Assembly: GCF_947258355.1 (NCBI RefSeq)
Contig: NZ_CAMYIC010000007.1
Span: 1 to 33,973 of the forward strand
Length of the DNA: 33,973 bases
From: an uncultured Allomuricauda sp.
Lineage (GTDB): Bacteria > Bacteroidota > Bacteroidia > Flavobacteriales > Flavobacteriaceae
Reading direction: 5' to 3'
The translations under genes and the position numbers were made by a program. Below are positions 16,278-23,528 of this stretch, one piece after another. Position 1 is the stretch's first letter, and each line of letters opens with the position of its first letter. Under the pieces are notes generated by a model that had not been told where the DNA came from, searched no databases, and saw nothing but the letters and a program-made list of their open reading frames with translations.

Positions 16278-16379
16278 CTAATTGTTTAAAATCATTATGA
16301 GGTAAAACACCAAGATATATATGGCATTTAATAGGATTACGATGCTGTATTCCTTCTTCCATTCAAATTTGGTATCCAT
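16278..16379 (-). CDS. 33-residue membrane microprotein between PIG-L and symporter genes
   Basis: A short frame from ATG 16377-16379 to TAG 16278-16280. It encodes a charged, positive-inside start, MDTKFEWKKEYS, followed by one hydrophobic helix IVILLNAIYILVFYLIMIL and a short NN tail, so a single-pass inner-membrane peptide is predicted. The start lies one base after the PIG-L stop (TAATATG) and the stop is eight bases before the symporter ATG, leaving no room for anything else in the gap. The spacing matches coupled genes and explains the otherwise unneeded gap. Small accessory membrane proteins next to SSS transporters are known (for example YhdT with PanF); membership in any such family cannot be shown here. 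No homolog search was possible. Confidence 0.7.
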   Translation of the reverse strand: MDTKFEWKKEYSIVILLNAIYILVFYLIMILNN

Positions 16380-16380
16380 A

Positions 16381-18912
16381 TTATCCTTTGACATTACTGT
16401 CTCTTTTTACTTCATCTTTTCCTACCGAAAGCATATTTGCAAAGAGTTTATACGCTCCCGAAACCCCAACAGGCAATTCCCTGAAAAAGCTTAATCCTGT
16501 GTAAATATAGTGACCTTCTCCATAAGGTGCTACAATAAGGCTTCCCTGTTTTTCGGTTTCACCTTCGTCCTTCATGGATAGAATAGGTGTGAATTCCGAG
16601 CTCCATTCACTAGGGAAATACAGCCCTCGCTCTTGTACCCAACCATCAAAATCTTTTTCTGTAATGGCATTCGGAAAATTGACCAGCGAATTGTTGGGTG
16701 CCAATATTTTTACTTCCGCATTTTCGTCGGTGACCCTATCACGTGAAAGCGTCACATCGTAAGGAGCAATATTCTCAAATTGACTGGCCCACCTACCTGC
16801 CGTGTTGTATTGTACGATCATGGTGCCACCTCTTTCAACATAATCAAATAACACAGGCTGTTTAAATTTTAGGGCATCTATAACATTGTAGGCCCTAATC
16901 CCGACCACTACAGCATCATACTTGTCCAAGTCCCCATTTTGAATGTCGTTAGGGTCCACCAAATGGACTTGGTAGCCAATTTGCTCCAAACTTTCGGGAA
17001 CATTGTCACCAGCTCCCATAATGTAGGCAATATGCTCACCGGACTTTTTAATGTCCATGCGAACAACTTTTGCTTCGGAAGGAAGTAGGACCGATTGCTT
17101 GGGAATGTGGTTGTAATCAATTTCTACAAGTTCTTTGTCGTATACTTTGTTACCCATCGTTATTTTGGGTTCCAACTTGCCCTCACTCTCCGTGCCAGGA
17201 GGAGTAACATTGAAGGTGACCGATATTTCCTCGCCTTTTTGTGCTATGGAAAATGGGATGCTACTTGGGGTAACCATCCAGCCCGAAGGATGGTCCAATG
17301 CCACGGTACCGGACACATCGTTTTTCCCTGCTCTGATTTTCACCTGAACCTCTTTGGTATCAGCATTGGCGAATATCAGTACTTTTTCATCGATTTTTGA
17401 GGTAACCTCAGGTAAAATAGCGAAAGGCTCGTACAATTCACCTCTATCCGGTCTGGAATAGCGATGGATCACGGATTTTTCAAATGGAATCTCAACACCA
17501 TCTATTTCCAAATTGAAAATAGCCATGAATGCACTTGGGGTTTCAGGCTTCCCGATTAAACTTTGGTTGTTAACCGTATAGGTCCCCAAGGTTCCTGGTT
17601 CGTTCAACCAATAGGGACTGGTGTACGATATGTTTTCAGGTACTGAAAAGCTTATTTCAAAATTTTCCCTTTGATTGTCGGCCAATACTTTATTGGGAGT
17701 TAATTTGGCATAGGCCCCAATAATTTCGATTTGTTTTAAAGTAACGCTTGGAGATGACCTATTGATGGTTTCAATGTTAATCGTTGTATTGCTGCCAGGT
17801 GTAGCTGAAGCACTTGCTGAGCTCGCTTCCAGATAAAGCCCAGCAGTGGCCAAGATGATATTCTTTAATTCTTCGGATTTAAGTGTTCTCCAATGTTCAT
17901 CTTCCACTTGTTGAAGCAATTTGTAGGCTTGCACCAACTCTGGAATATGTTTGGCCGGGTTTTGGAAATCGAAGTTTTCTTCAACTTTATAAAGTATTTC
18001 ACCAACGGCCTCACCACCTTCAACACGGGACCAAGTAGTATTGATACCTTCGAAAACGTCGTTATTTTTGGGCATATCGCCTTTAAGAAGTTCAATGTAT
18101 TCATCGGAAGACCCTCTATCGGTCAACCTCCCAAACCCTTGGCATAGGTGTTGGCTACGGGCCATTGCGGCAATCTCGTTATTGGATAAACCGAGCTCTG
18201 GGTAGTAGGTGCCAACATCTAACTGTACCATACCCGACTTATCAGCCTCTGCAAATTTTTCCCTACTCCCGTACTGCCACCATGATGTATTGTAGAATAT
18301 ACGCTTGGGTTGCCATGGTGTTGTCCATTGCAATTGTTCTGAATATACATTTGGGTCATTTGCAAGATCAAATGCCTCCATACTTAAAATGGCGGAAGAC
18401 GTATGGTGACCATGTGTGGAACCTGGCGTTCTATGATTAAAACGGTTGATGATCACATCGGGCTTAATGTTTCGAATGGCCCAGACTACATCGGACAAGA
18501 CTTTTTCTTTATCCCATATCTTTAAGGTTTCGTTCGGATGCTTGGAAAAACCAAAGTCGATGGCTCGGGTAAACCGTTGCTCCCCACCGTCCATGTGTCT
18601 TGCAGCCAAAAGTTCCTGTGTGCGCAATACGCCCAAAAGTTCAGCCAACTCAGAACCAATCAAGTTTTGACCACCGTCACCTCTTGTCATTGATAAATAG
18701 ACCGTTCTTGCCTTCTCATGATTGGAGAGATAAGAAATTAGGCTAGTATTTTCATCATCGGGGTGTGCTGCTACGTAGAGTGCTGTTCCTAGAAAATTAA
18801 GCTTTTGAATTTCATGAAAAAGCTCAGCAGACGTCAGTTTATCAGGTTCTTGGGCAAACGAATTTGTGAAAAGGATTATTGTTATGGAGAAGAATACCCA
18901 AATATGCTTCAT
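16381..18912 (-). CDS. Secreted PIG-L/LmbE-family deacetylase with large C-terminal region
   Basis: An 843-residue exported protein. The signal peptide MKHIWVFFSITIILFTNSFA precedes a LmbE-like zinc N-deacetylase domain (about residues 42-300): metal-binding AAHPDDE (48-54), SMTRGDGGQN, and a later HGHHTSSA motif. This family removes acetyl from GlcNAc-type substrates. The remaining 500 residues contain Ig-like/NEW3-type beta domains (for example around EEISVTFNVTPPG) and a C-terminal segment with GIRAYNVIDALKFKQPVLFDYVERGGTMIVQYN that resembles a class I glutamine-amidotransferase-like (ThuA-type) fold. It heads an operon with a membrane microprotein and an SSS symporter. The function is probably processing of extracellular N-acetylated sugars, with the product imported; this is inference. 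Confidence 0.88.
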   Translation of the reverse strand: MKHIWVFFSITIILFTNSFAQEPDKLTSAELFHEIQKLNFLGTALYVAAHPDDENTSLISYLSNHEKARTVYLSMTRGDGGQNLIGSELAELLGVLRTQELLAARHMDGGEQRFTRAIDFGFSKHPNETLKIWDKEKVLSDVVWAIRNIKPDVIINRFNHRTPGSTHGHHTSSAILSMEAFDLANDPNVYSEQLQWTTPWQPKRIFYNTSWWQYGSREKFAEADKSGMVQLDVGTYYPELGLSNNEIAAMARSQHLCQGFGRLTDRGSSDEYIELLKGDMPKNNDVFEGINTTWSRVEGGEAVGEILYKVEENFDFQNPAKHIPELVQAYKLLQQVEDEHWRTLKSEELKNIILATAGLYLEASSASASATPGSNTTINIETINRSSPSVTLKQIEIIGAYAKLTPNKVLADNQRENFEISFSVPENISYTSPYWLNEPGTLGTYTVNNQSLIGKPETPSAFMAIFNLEIDGVEIPFEKSVIHRYSRPDRGELYEPFAILPEVTSKIDEKVLIFANADTKEVQVKIRAGKNDVSGTVALDHPSGWMVTPSSIPFSIAQKGEEISVTFNVTPPGTESEGKLEPKITMGNKVYDKELVEIDYNHIPKQSVLLPSEAKVVRMDIKKSGEHIAYIMGAGDNVPESLEQIGYQVHLVDPNDIQNGDLDKYDAVVVGIRAYNVIDALKFKQPVLFDYVERGGTMIVQYNTAGRWASQFENIAPYDVTLSRDRVTDENAEVKILAPNNSLVNFPNAITEKDFDGWVQERGLYFPSEWSSEFTPILSMKDEGETEKQGSLIVAPYGEGHYIYTGLSFFRELPVGVSGAYKLFANMLSVGKDEVKRDSNVKG

Positions 18913-18935
18913 AGTTGGTAGTTTAGTGGTTAATT

Positions 18936-18943
18936 CAAATATA
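18936..18943 (-). promoter_or_regulatory. -7 element for the PIG-L-microprotein-symporter operon
   Basis: TATATTTG on the minus strand fits TAnnTTTG exactly, 23 bases before the PIG-L ATG, giving a leader of about 17 bases. No clear TTG lies at the -33 position. Confidence 0.55.
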
Positions 18944-19004
18944 GGTAGTTTGTATTCAGCCTTCCGCTTATTTAGAAGAGTTTTAACATAGCAATTCGCT
19001 GATG

Positions 19005-19946
19005 TTATAAACCTAAACTATCCCTTAAGATGACATTTTTGTTTTCATTTTGCTGCCAATAAGCAGTTTTCAGTGATTTTATTTTAGTGGCCGAAGTCAT
19101 CAATTTTTTGGCATTGGGGCCAAAGCCGCTCTTAAATTCTTCCGTCCAACTCTCAATGTGATAAGGGAAGTTGTTAGTAAAGTTTATCTTTAACGTTCGT
19201 TCCAATTCTGGATAAGAAATAGTGTAGGTGGTAATGCCATCTTGGGATGAAAGTTGAGTATTGGCATTATACGGTTTTACTTCTTGATGGCTCAATCGAA
19301 GGAACTCCAAAGAAGGTATTATGGATGTTTCACCAATAGGAAGATTATCGGGATTTATACGGATTTTGGTCCAGATTTCATTCTCCATGACAGATTTTTC
19401 CAAATTGAAAGCTTGGTCGGCCTCTCCTTCAAAATAAGAATGGGAGGTGAATTCGAATTTTTCTCGATTGTTCAATTGGGAGTATACATGACCGCACCAT
19501 TCTTGTACGGATAAACTGGTTTTTATAGCATGTTGATTGTCATAAACCGGATAAAACGTACTGCTCATGATGGAGTAGGGATAGATGCCAGTCAAAAACT
19601 TTTTAGTGGCATTCAACTTTAATACCGAAACATTTTCCAGGTTGCTATTGTTAGCTTTAACCTGTTCCTTTGGCAAAAATGGCTCGGTAACATAAATAAG
19701 AACCGATTTGCCTTTCCTAATTTCTCCGTATCGAGCCTGACTCAGTTCGTACGAAGTTATTTCTGCTTTCCCAGCGTACCAATACCCTTTGAAATCTTCA
19801 GAAAGTGGGTTTCTTGGCGGTTGCTCTTTCATTTTTGTGGAAGTGGCAGCATCAGAGGATGCATTCGTATTGTTTTCTTTTTTACATCCAACAATTAAAA
19901 GAATCAATAAAAAAGAAGTACTAAATGTTAAGACTGAAGTTTTCAT
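19005..19946 (-). CDS. Lipoprotein of unknown function
   Basis: A 313-residue predicted lipoprotein. The signal MKTSVLTFSTSFLLILLIVGC ends in a lipobox with Cys21; KK follows the Cys. A low-complexity Asn/Ser/Thr linker covers about 25-45, then a globular domain beginning DFKGYWYAGKAEITSYELSQ. Distinct segments are SVQEWCGHVYSQLN and SYFEGEADQAFNLE, with a beta-rich C-terminal half (DGITTYTISYPELERTLKIN). I recall related flavobacterial proteins being labelled septum formation inhibitor Maf in databases; this one has none of the Maf motifs, and the real Maf is at 21537-22130. It has its own strong promoter and stands divergent from the U32-ferredoxin pair. Likely outer- or inner-membrane anchored; function unknown. 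Confidence 0.88.
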   Translation of the reverse strand: MKTSVLTFSTSFLLILLIVGCKKENNTNASSDAATSTKMKEQPPRNPLSEDFKGYWYAGKAEITSYELSQARYGEIRKGKSVLIYVTEPFLPKEQVKANNSNLENVSVLKLNATKKFLTGIYPYSIMSSTFYPVYDNQHAIKTSLSVQEWCGHVYSQLNNREKFEFTSHSYFEGEADQAFNLEKSVMENEIWTKIRINPDNLPIGETSIIPSLEFLRLSHQEVKPYNANTQLSSQDGITTYTISYPELERTLKINFTNNFPYHIESWTEEFKSGFGPNAKKLMTSATKIKSLKTAYWQQNENKNVILRDSLGL

Positions 19947-19959
19947 AGGCGCATTTTTT

Positions 19960-19990
19960 CAAAGTTAGGGGTAAAGTCGGTTTATATCAA
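19960..19990 (-). promoter_or_regulatory. Promoter of the lipoprotein gene
   Basis: On the minus strand TTG (19990-19988), a 20-base spacer and TAACTTTG (19967-19960) form a full Bacteroidota promoter. Transcription would start close to the ATG at 19946, leaving a leader of a few bases. Confidence 0.75.
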
Positions 19991-20023
19991 GATACTTAAC
20001 TTTTTCCAATACACGGAAAAATG

Positions 20024-20031
20024 TAGTTTTG
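20024..20031 (+). promoter_or_regulatory. -7 element for the U32-ferredoxin operon
   Basis: TAGTTTTG matches TAnnTTTG, with a T-run at -33 distance (about 20000-20005). The predicted start near 20038 rules out the in-frame TTG or other start at 20029 and supports ATG 20062. Confidence 0.6.
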
Positions 20032-20061
20032 CAGAATATTTCAGAAGCTAAACTTTTTGGT

Positions 20062-21306
20062 ATGCAAAAGATTGAGTTGATGGCACCTGCGGGTAATTTT
20101 GAATCCTTGCAAGCTGCGTTGGACAATGGGGCCGACTCGGTGTATTTTGGTGTTGAACAATTGAACATGAGGGCAAGGGCCACCATGAACTTTACCTTGG
20201 ATGATCTGCCCGAGATAGCTAAACGATGCAATGCCAAGGGAGTAAGAACTTACTTGACCTTGAACACTATTATCTACGATCACGACCTTTCCATTGTCAA
20301 AACTTTATTGAAAAAAGCCAAAGAAGTTGGGTTGACAGCAATTATTGCCATGGATCAAGCCGTAATTGCTTCTGCCAGGGAATTGGGGTTGGAGGTGCAT
20401 ATTTCCACTCAAATCAATGTAACCAATATTGAAACGGTAAAATTCTATGCGATGTTTGCCGACACCATGGTATTGAGCCGTGAGTTGAGTTTGCGGCAAG
20501 TAAAGAAGATTACCGAGCAAATAGAAAAAGAACAGATCAAAGGACCATCGGGTCGTTTGGTTGAAATTGAAGTGTTTGGTCATGGGGCCTTGTGCATGGC
20601 AGTTTCAGGCAAATGTTATATGAGTTTGCACTCTTACAACTCATCCGCAAATAGAGGTGCTTGCAAGCAAAACTGTCGTAAGAAGTACACGGTTATTGAC
20701 CAGGAGACCGGTTTTGAAATGGAACTGGACAATGAGTACATTATGTCTCCAAAGGATTTATGTACGATCGATTTCTTGGATCAAGTGGCCGATGCAGGCA
20801 TCAAGATATTGAAAATAGAGGGCAGGGGGCGTGCTCCCGAGTATGTGGCCAAAGTAATCAAATGTTATCGTCAAGCATTGGATAGCTTATACGAAGGCAA
20901 CTACGACAAAGAGAAAGTGATTACTTGGATGCAGGAACTGGAAAAAGTTTACAACCGAGGTTTTTGGAGTGGGTACTACCTCGGCCAAAAGTTGGGCGAA
21001 TGGAGTAAAATCCCTGGTTCTTCCGCTACACAAAAGAAAGTTTACATTGGAAAAGGAGCTCACTTCTTTCCTAAAAGCAATATTGGTGAGTTCATCATTG
21101 AAGCTTACGATATCTCTATTGGGGATACCATTTTGGTGACAGGCCCCACAACAGGAGCCAAAGAAATGAAGGTGACCGAAATGTTGGTGAACGATGCCAA
21201 ACTTTCCACTGCCAAAAAAGGCGATTCGGTGACCATTCCTTTGGATTTTAGAATCCGATTATCGGACAAGTTGTACAAAATCGTGGAAAATAAGGTAGAG
21301 GCCTAA
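20062..21306 (+). CDS. U32-family protein (TrhP/YegQ-like, Fe-S cluster)
   Basis: A 414-residue protein of the peptidase U32 family. Characterized bacterial members of this size (TrhP/YegQ, RlhA, UbiU) are oxygen-independent hydroxylases of tRNA, rRNA or ubiquinone precursors and carry a [4Fe-4S] cluster, rather than being proteases. The TIM-barrel start is IELMAPAGNFESLQAALDNG, and YFGVEQLNMRARA is the family motif. The cluster cysteines are at about 178, 185, 201 and 205 (GALCMAVSGKCYMS and NRGACKQNC). KILKIEGRGRAPEYV closes the barrel, and the C-terminal 75 residues form the beta-barrel-like domain of TrhP-type members. The chosen ATG follows the promoter -7 element. The stop overlaps the ferredoxin start (TAATG), pointing to an electron donor. 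tRNA ho5U34 synthesis is the most likely role. Confidence 0.9.
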   Translation: MQKIELMAPAGNFESLQAALDNGADSVYFGVEQLNMRARATMNFTLDDLPEIAKRCNAKGVRTYLTLNTIIYDHDLSIVKTLLKKAKEVGLTAIIAMDQAVIASARELGLEVHISTQINVTNIETVKFYAMFADTMVLSRELSLRQVKKITEQIEKEQIKGPSGRLVEIEVFGHGALCMAVSGKCYMSLHSYNSSANRGACKQNCRKKYTVIDQETGFEMELDNEYIMSPKDLCTIDFLDQVADAGIKILKIEGRGRAPEYVAKVIKCYRQALDSLYEGNYDKEKVITWMQELEKVYNRGFWSGYYLGQKLGEWSKIPGSSATQKKVYIGKGAHFFPKSNIGEFIIEAYDISIGDTILVTGPTTGAKEMKVTEMLVNDAKLSTAKKGDSVTIPLDFRIRLSDKLYKIVENKVEA

Positions 21307-21536
21307 TGGTTGTAGTTACGCTTCAGCGCGAAAAATGTATCGGTTGCAATTATTGTGTGGAAATGGCTCCGGAACAATTTGCCATGTCCAAGAAGGATGG
21401 GAAATCGGTTCTGCTTCATTCCCAAAACAAAAAAGGCTTTCATACCATCAAATCCCACGATGAAGGCATTTACGATACTTGCGAACAAGCCTCCAAGGCC
21501 TGTCCCGTAAAAATCATTTCTGTAAAACGAACGTAA
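21306..21536 (+). CDS. Small 4Fe-4S ferredoxin coupled to U32
   Basis: A 76-residue ferredoxin. Cysteines in EKCIGCNYCVEMAPEQF (residues 11, 14, 17) and CEQASKACPV (Cys66 followed by Pro) form a single-cluster CxxCxxC...CP pattern; Cys59 is extra. The length and single-cluster layout match Fer4_13/Fer4-type monocluster ferredoxins. Its ATG (21306-21308) shares a base with the U32 stop, so it is translated in step with that Fe-S protein and may feed it electrons; that is inference. The TAA stop at 21534-21536 directly abuts the stop of the convergent maf gene. Confidence 0.9.
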   Translation: MVVVTLQREKCIGCNYCVEMAPEQFAMSKKDGKSVLLHSQNKKGFHTIKSHDEGIYDTCEQASKACPVKIISVKRT

Positions 21537-22130
21537 TTATAGTTCCATGAGTGTTTTGTAGACCAAATCAGTAGGTAGCCCCACTACATTGGTGTATGAA
21601 CCTTGAATTTCGGTAATGCCAATCATCCCAATCCATTCCTGGATGCCATAGGCACCGGCTTTGTCAAACGGTTGGCAAGTATCAATGTAATAATTGATTT
21701 CATCATCTGAGAAATCCTTTAATCTTACTCTAGTAACACCACTTACTGTTTTTTGCGCATCTTTTGTGCTAAAACAGACAGAGGTAATCACTTCGTGCCA
21801 ATGACCCGAGAGGGTACGGAGCATTTCAATCGCCTCAGCTTTATCAGCAGCTTTGGCCAGGGATGTGTTGTTGTGCCAAACCACGGTATCGGACGTAATC
21901 ACGATTTGGTTGGGTTCCAACTCCTTTAAAAAAGGTGTTGCTTTCAGTTTGGCCAGATATTCGGATATTTCTTTACCTTGCAATGCTTCAGGATAGACTT
22001 CTTCTACTGATTTAGGTCGTACTTCGAAGTCAAGTCCCAGTTCTTCCAAAAACATTTTACGTCTAGGAGAACCAGAACCCAGAATGATTTTTTTGTCCTT
22101 AAGTCTTTCTTTGAGTGGATTTTTAGTCAT
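21537..22130 (-). CDS. maf: Maf-like nucleotide pyrophosphatase
   Basis: A 197-residue Maf-family house-cleaning nucleoside-triphosphate pyrophosphatase, hydrolysing dTTP/UTP or modified nucleotides to monophosphates. Motifs: IILGSGSPRRKMFLEELGL (the SxSPRR substrate loop), VITSDTVVWHN (SDTVV with the catalytic Asp), the LSGHWHEVITSV block, and YYIDTCQPFDKAGAYGIQ (the KAGAYGIQ family signature). The usual KP after the Asp loop reads KA here. ATG 22128-22130 is preferred over the in-frame GTG at 22137-22139; either overlaps the kdsC stop (by 8 or 17 bases). It is last in the DUF2520-kdsC-maf operon and converges on the ferredoxin gene with no gap. Confidence 0.93.
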   Translation of the reverse strand: MTKNPLKERLKDKKIILGSGSPRRKMFLEELGLDFEVRPKSVEEVYPEALQGKEISEYLAKLKATPFLKELEPNQIVITSDTVVWHNNTSLAKAADKAEAIEMLRTLSGHWHEVITSVCFSTKDAQKTVSGVTRVRLKDFSDDEINYYIDTCQPFDKAGAYGIQEWIGMIGITEIQGSYTNVVGLPTDLVYKTLMEL

Positions 22131-22650
22131 TCTTCGCACTAAAATTATCGTTCCAATCCCCGCGTACCTTTAAAACCTGCTCAATAATATCGCGTACGCA
22201 ACCATCGCCTCCATTTTTGTGCGAAACATAGTCGGAAATAGCTTTTACTTCGGGTACCGCATTCTGTGGGGAGGTGGCCAGCGCAACCATTTTCATTGGA
22301 GGGATATCGGGAACATCATCGCCCATGTAGACTACGGATTGTGGGTCAATATCATGAATATCCAAATACTCTTCCAACGGTTCCTGTTTGTGATGGGCAC
22401 CCATGTAAAAATCGGTTACGCCAAGACCTTTCAAGCGCTCTTTTACGCCCTGGTTGGTTCCGCCTGTAATAATGCAAACATTGTATCCTTTTTTAATGGC
22501 GGTTTTAAGGGCATACCCATCTTTGACACTCATTTTGCGAAGCAGTTCCCCATCAGTAGTGATTAAAACCGTTCCATCGGTAAAAACACCGTCAACATCA
22601 AAAACAAAGGTGGTAATGTTGCTCAATAGCTCTTTATAATTCTTTTTCAT
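22123..22650 (-). CDS. kdsC: 3-deoxy-D-manno-octulosonate 8-phosphate phosphatase (KdsC-like HAD)
   Basis: A 175-residue HAD-superfamily phosphatase with no cap domain, as expected for KdsC, which makes Kdo for lipopolysaccharide. Motif I is FVFDVDGVFTDG with nucleophile Asp18 and Asp20; motif II is IITGGTNQG; motif III Lys lies in FYMGAHHKQEPL; motif IV is YMGDDVPDIPPM. The C-terminal GGDGCVRDIIEQVL supplies the KdsC tail that enters the neighbouring active site in the tetramer. It overlaps the DUF2520 gene by 17 bases and maf by 8. Sister families (phenylphosphatases, YrbI-like) cannot be strictly excluded. Confidence 0.9.
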   Translation of the reverse strand: MKKNYKELLSNITTFVFDVDGVFTDGTVLITTDGELLRKMSVKDGYALKTAIKKGYNVCIITGGTNQGVKERLKGLGVTDFYMGAHHKQEPLEEYLDIHDIDPQSVVYMGDDVPDIPPMKMVALATSPQNAVPEVKAISDYVSHKNGGDGCVRDIIEQVLKVRGDWNDNFSAKND

Positions 22651-23395
22651 GCGCTTTTTTTATGGCTTGGCTCAATAATTTATAAAGTGTAATGTGTTCT
22701 TGTCTGTCCAGAAGTTCCAGGTGCTCTTCCATACTTTTGATGTCACTTCGACGTGCAGGACCTGTCTGCGCTTCCTGGGGTGTCATCGTCTGGATTTTAT
22801 CGGCTGTTTCCAAGATCAAAGGTTTCAATAAATCAAAAGAGAGCCCTTCTTCAGTACAAAGTTCTTCACCGATACCATAAAGGTAATTGGTAAAGTTGTT
22901 CACAAAAACGGCTGCAAGATGCAATTTTTTTCGCTGTTCCGAGTCAATATGGTGCACCTTTTCAGAAATGGATGTTGCCAAGGTCTTTAGGGTCTCCAAA
23001 GATTCTTTATCATCAGCTTCGATACAAATGGGAATACTGGAAAACTCCACAGTTTTACCTTTGGTAAAAGTCTGTAGCAGATAAAAAACACCTTTATTAG
23101 TGTGCTGTATTGCTTTCGAACCGATGGCCCCTGAAGTATGCACTACAATTCCTCTTTTATTCATTAGATATTCGGATACTTCATTAATGGCATCATCCTT
23201 TACTGCGATCAGATACACATCAGCATCGGCAATGGCATTAAAATCATTGGAAATTCTAGCGTGTGCGGAAAATTGTTGTAATGCTTCTTTATTGCGGCCC
23301 ACAACTTGTGCCACATCAACATTCTTTGCTTTTATAAAAGCGCTGTACAAGTGCTTGGCGAGGTTCCCGGTCCCCAAAATCACGATCCTGAGCAT
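22634..23395 (-). CDS. DUF2520 / Rossmann-fold dehydrogenase-like protein
   Basis: A 253-residue protein beginning MLRIVILGTGNLAKHLYSAF, with the GTGNLA dinucleotide-binding loop at residues 8-13. The N-terminal Rossmann domain resembles F420/NADP oxidoreductases; VHTSGAIGSKAI is the DUF2520 switch region and the all-helical C-terminal domain includes KKLHLAAVFVNNFTNYLYGIGEEL and TGPARRSDIKSMEEHL, the family signature. Substrate unknown. The ATG at 23393-23395 is used; the open frame begins 2 codons earlier at a TTG. It heads the DUF2520-kdsC-maf operon and its -7 elements overlap the start region, suggesting a very short leader. Confidence 0.88.
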   Translation of the reverse strand: MLRIVILGTGNLAKHLYSAFIKAKNVDVAQVVGRNKEALQQFSAHARISNDFNAIADADVYLIAVKDDAINEVSEYLMNKRGIVVHTSGAIGSKAIQHTNKGVFYLLQTFTKGKTVEFSSIPICIEADDKESLETLKTLATSISEKVHHIDSEQRKKLHLAAVFVNNFTNYLYGIGEELCTEEGLSFDLLKPLILETADKIQTMTPQEAQTGPARRSDIKSMEEHLELLDRQEHITLYKLLSQAIKKAHEKEL

Positions 23396-23398
23396 GTC

Positions 23399-23414
23399 CA
23401 AAACTACAAATTTA
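23399..23414 (-). promoter_or_regulatory. Two overlapping-phase -7 elements for the DUF2520-kdsC-maf operon
   Basis: On the minus strand TAAATTTG (23414-23407) is followed directly by TAGTTTTG (23406-23399). Both match TAnnTTTG. The first would start transcription about 5 bases before ATG 23395. No strong -33 element is seen. Confidence 0.5.
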
Positions 23415-23495
23415 GGGTTGATAGATCATAATAAGAATTAACAAATCTGTATGATTTTTATCCTTTTATGCAACAAGGAAGTTCTAAAAAGACCT

Positions 23496-23503
23496 TATTT
23501 TTG
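23496..23503 (+). promoter_or_regulatory. -7 element for ccsBA
   Basis: TATTTTTG fits TAnnTTTG, 26 bases before ATG 23529. A start of transcription near 23510 excludes the upstream in-frame ATG at 23451 as the true start. Confidence 0.55.
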
Positions 23504-23528
23504 CAAGCCGAAAGTAGACCGAATTTCC

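Noticed and set aside
18984..19007. Hairpin TAACATAGC/GCTGATGTTA as terminator of the lipoprotein gene
   Set aside because: The stem overlaps the stop codon, has a bulge, and no T-run follows on the minus strand.
23451..23528. Longer ccsBA start at the upstream ATG 23451
   Set aside because: The best -7 element (23496-23503) lies downstream of it, and the extension is not typical of ResB-like N termini.
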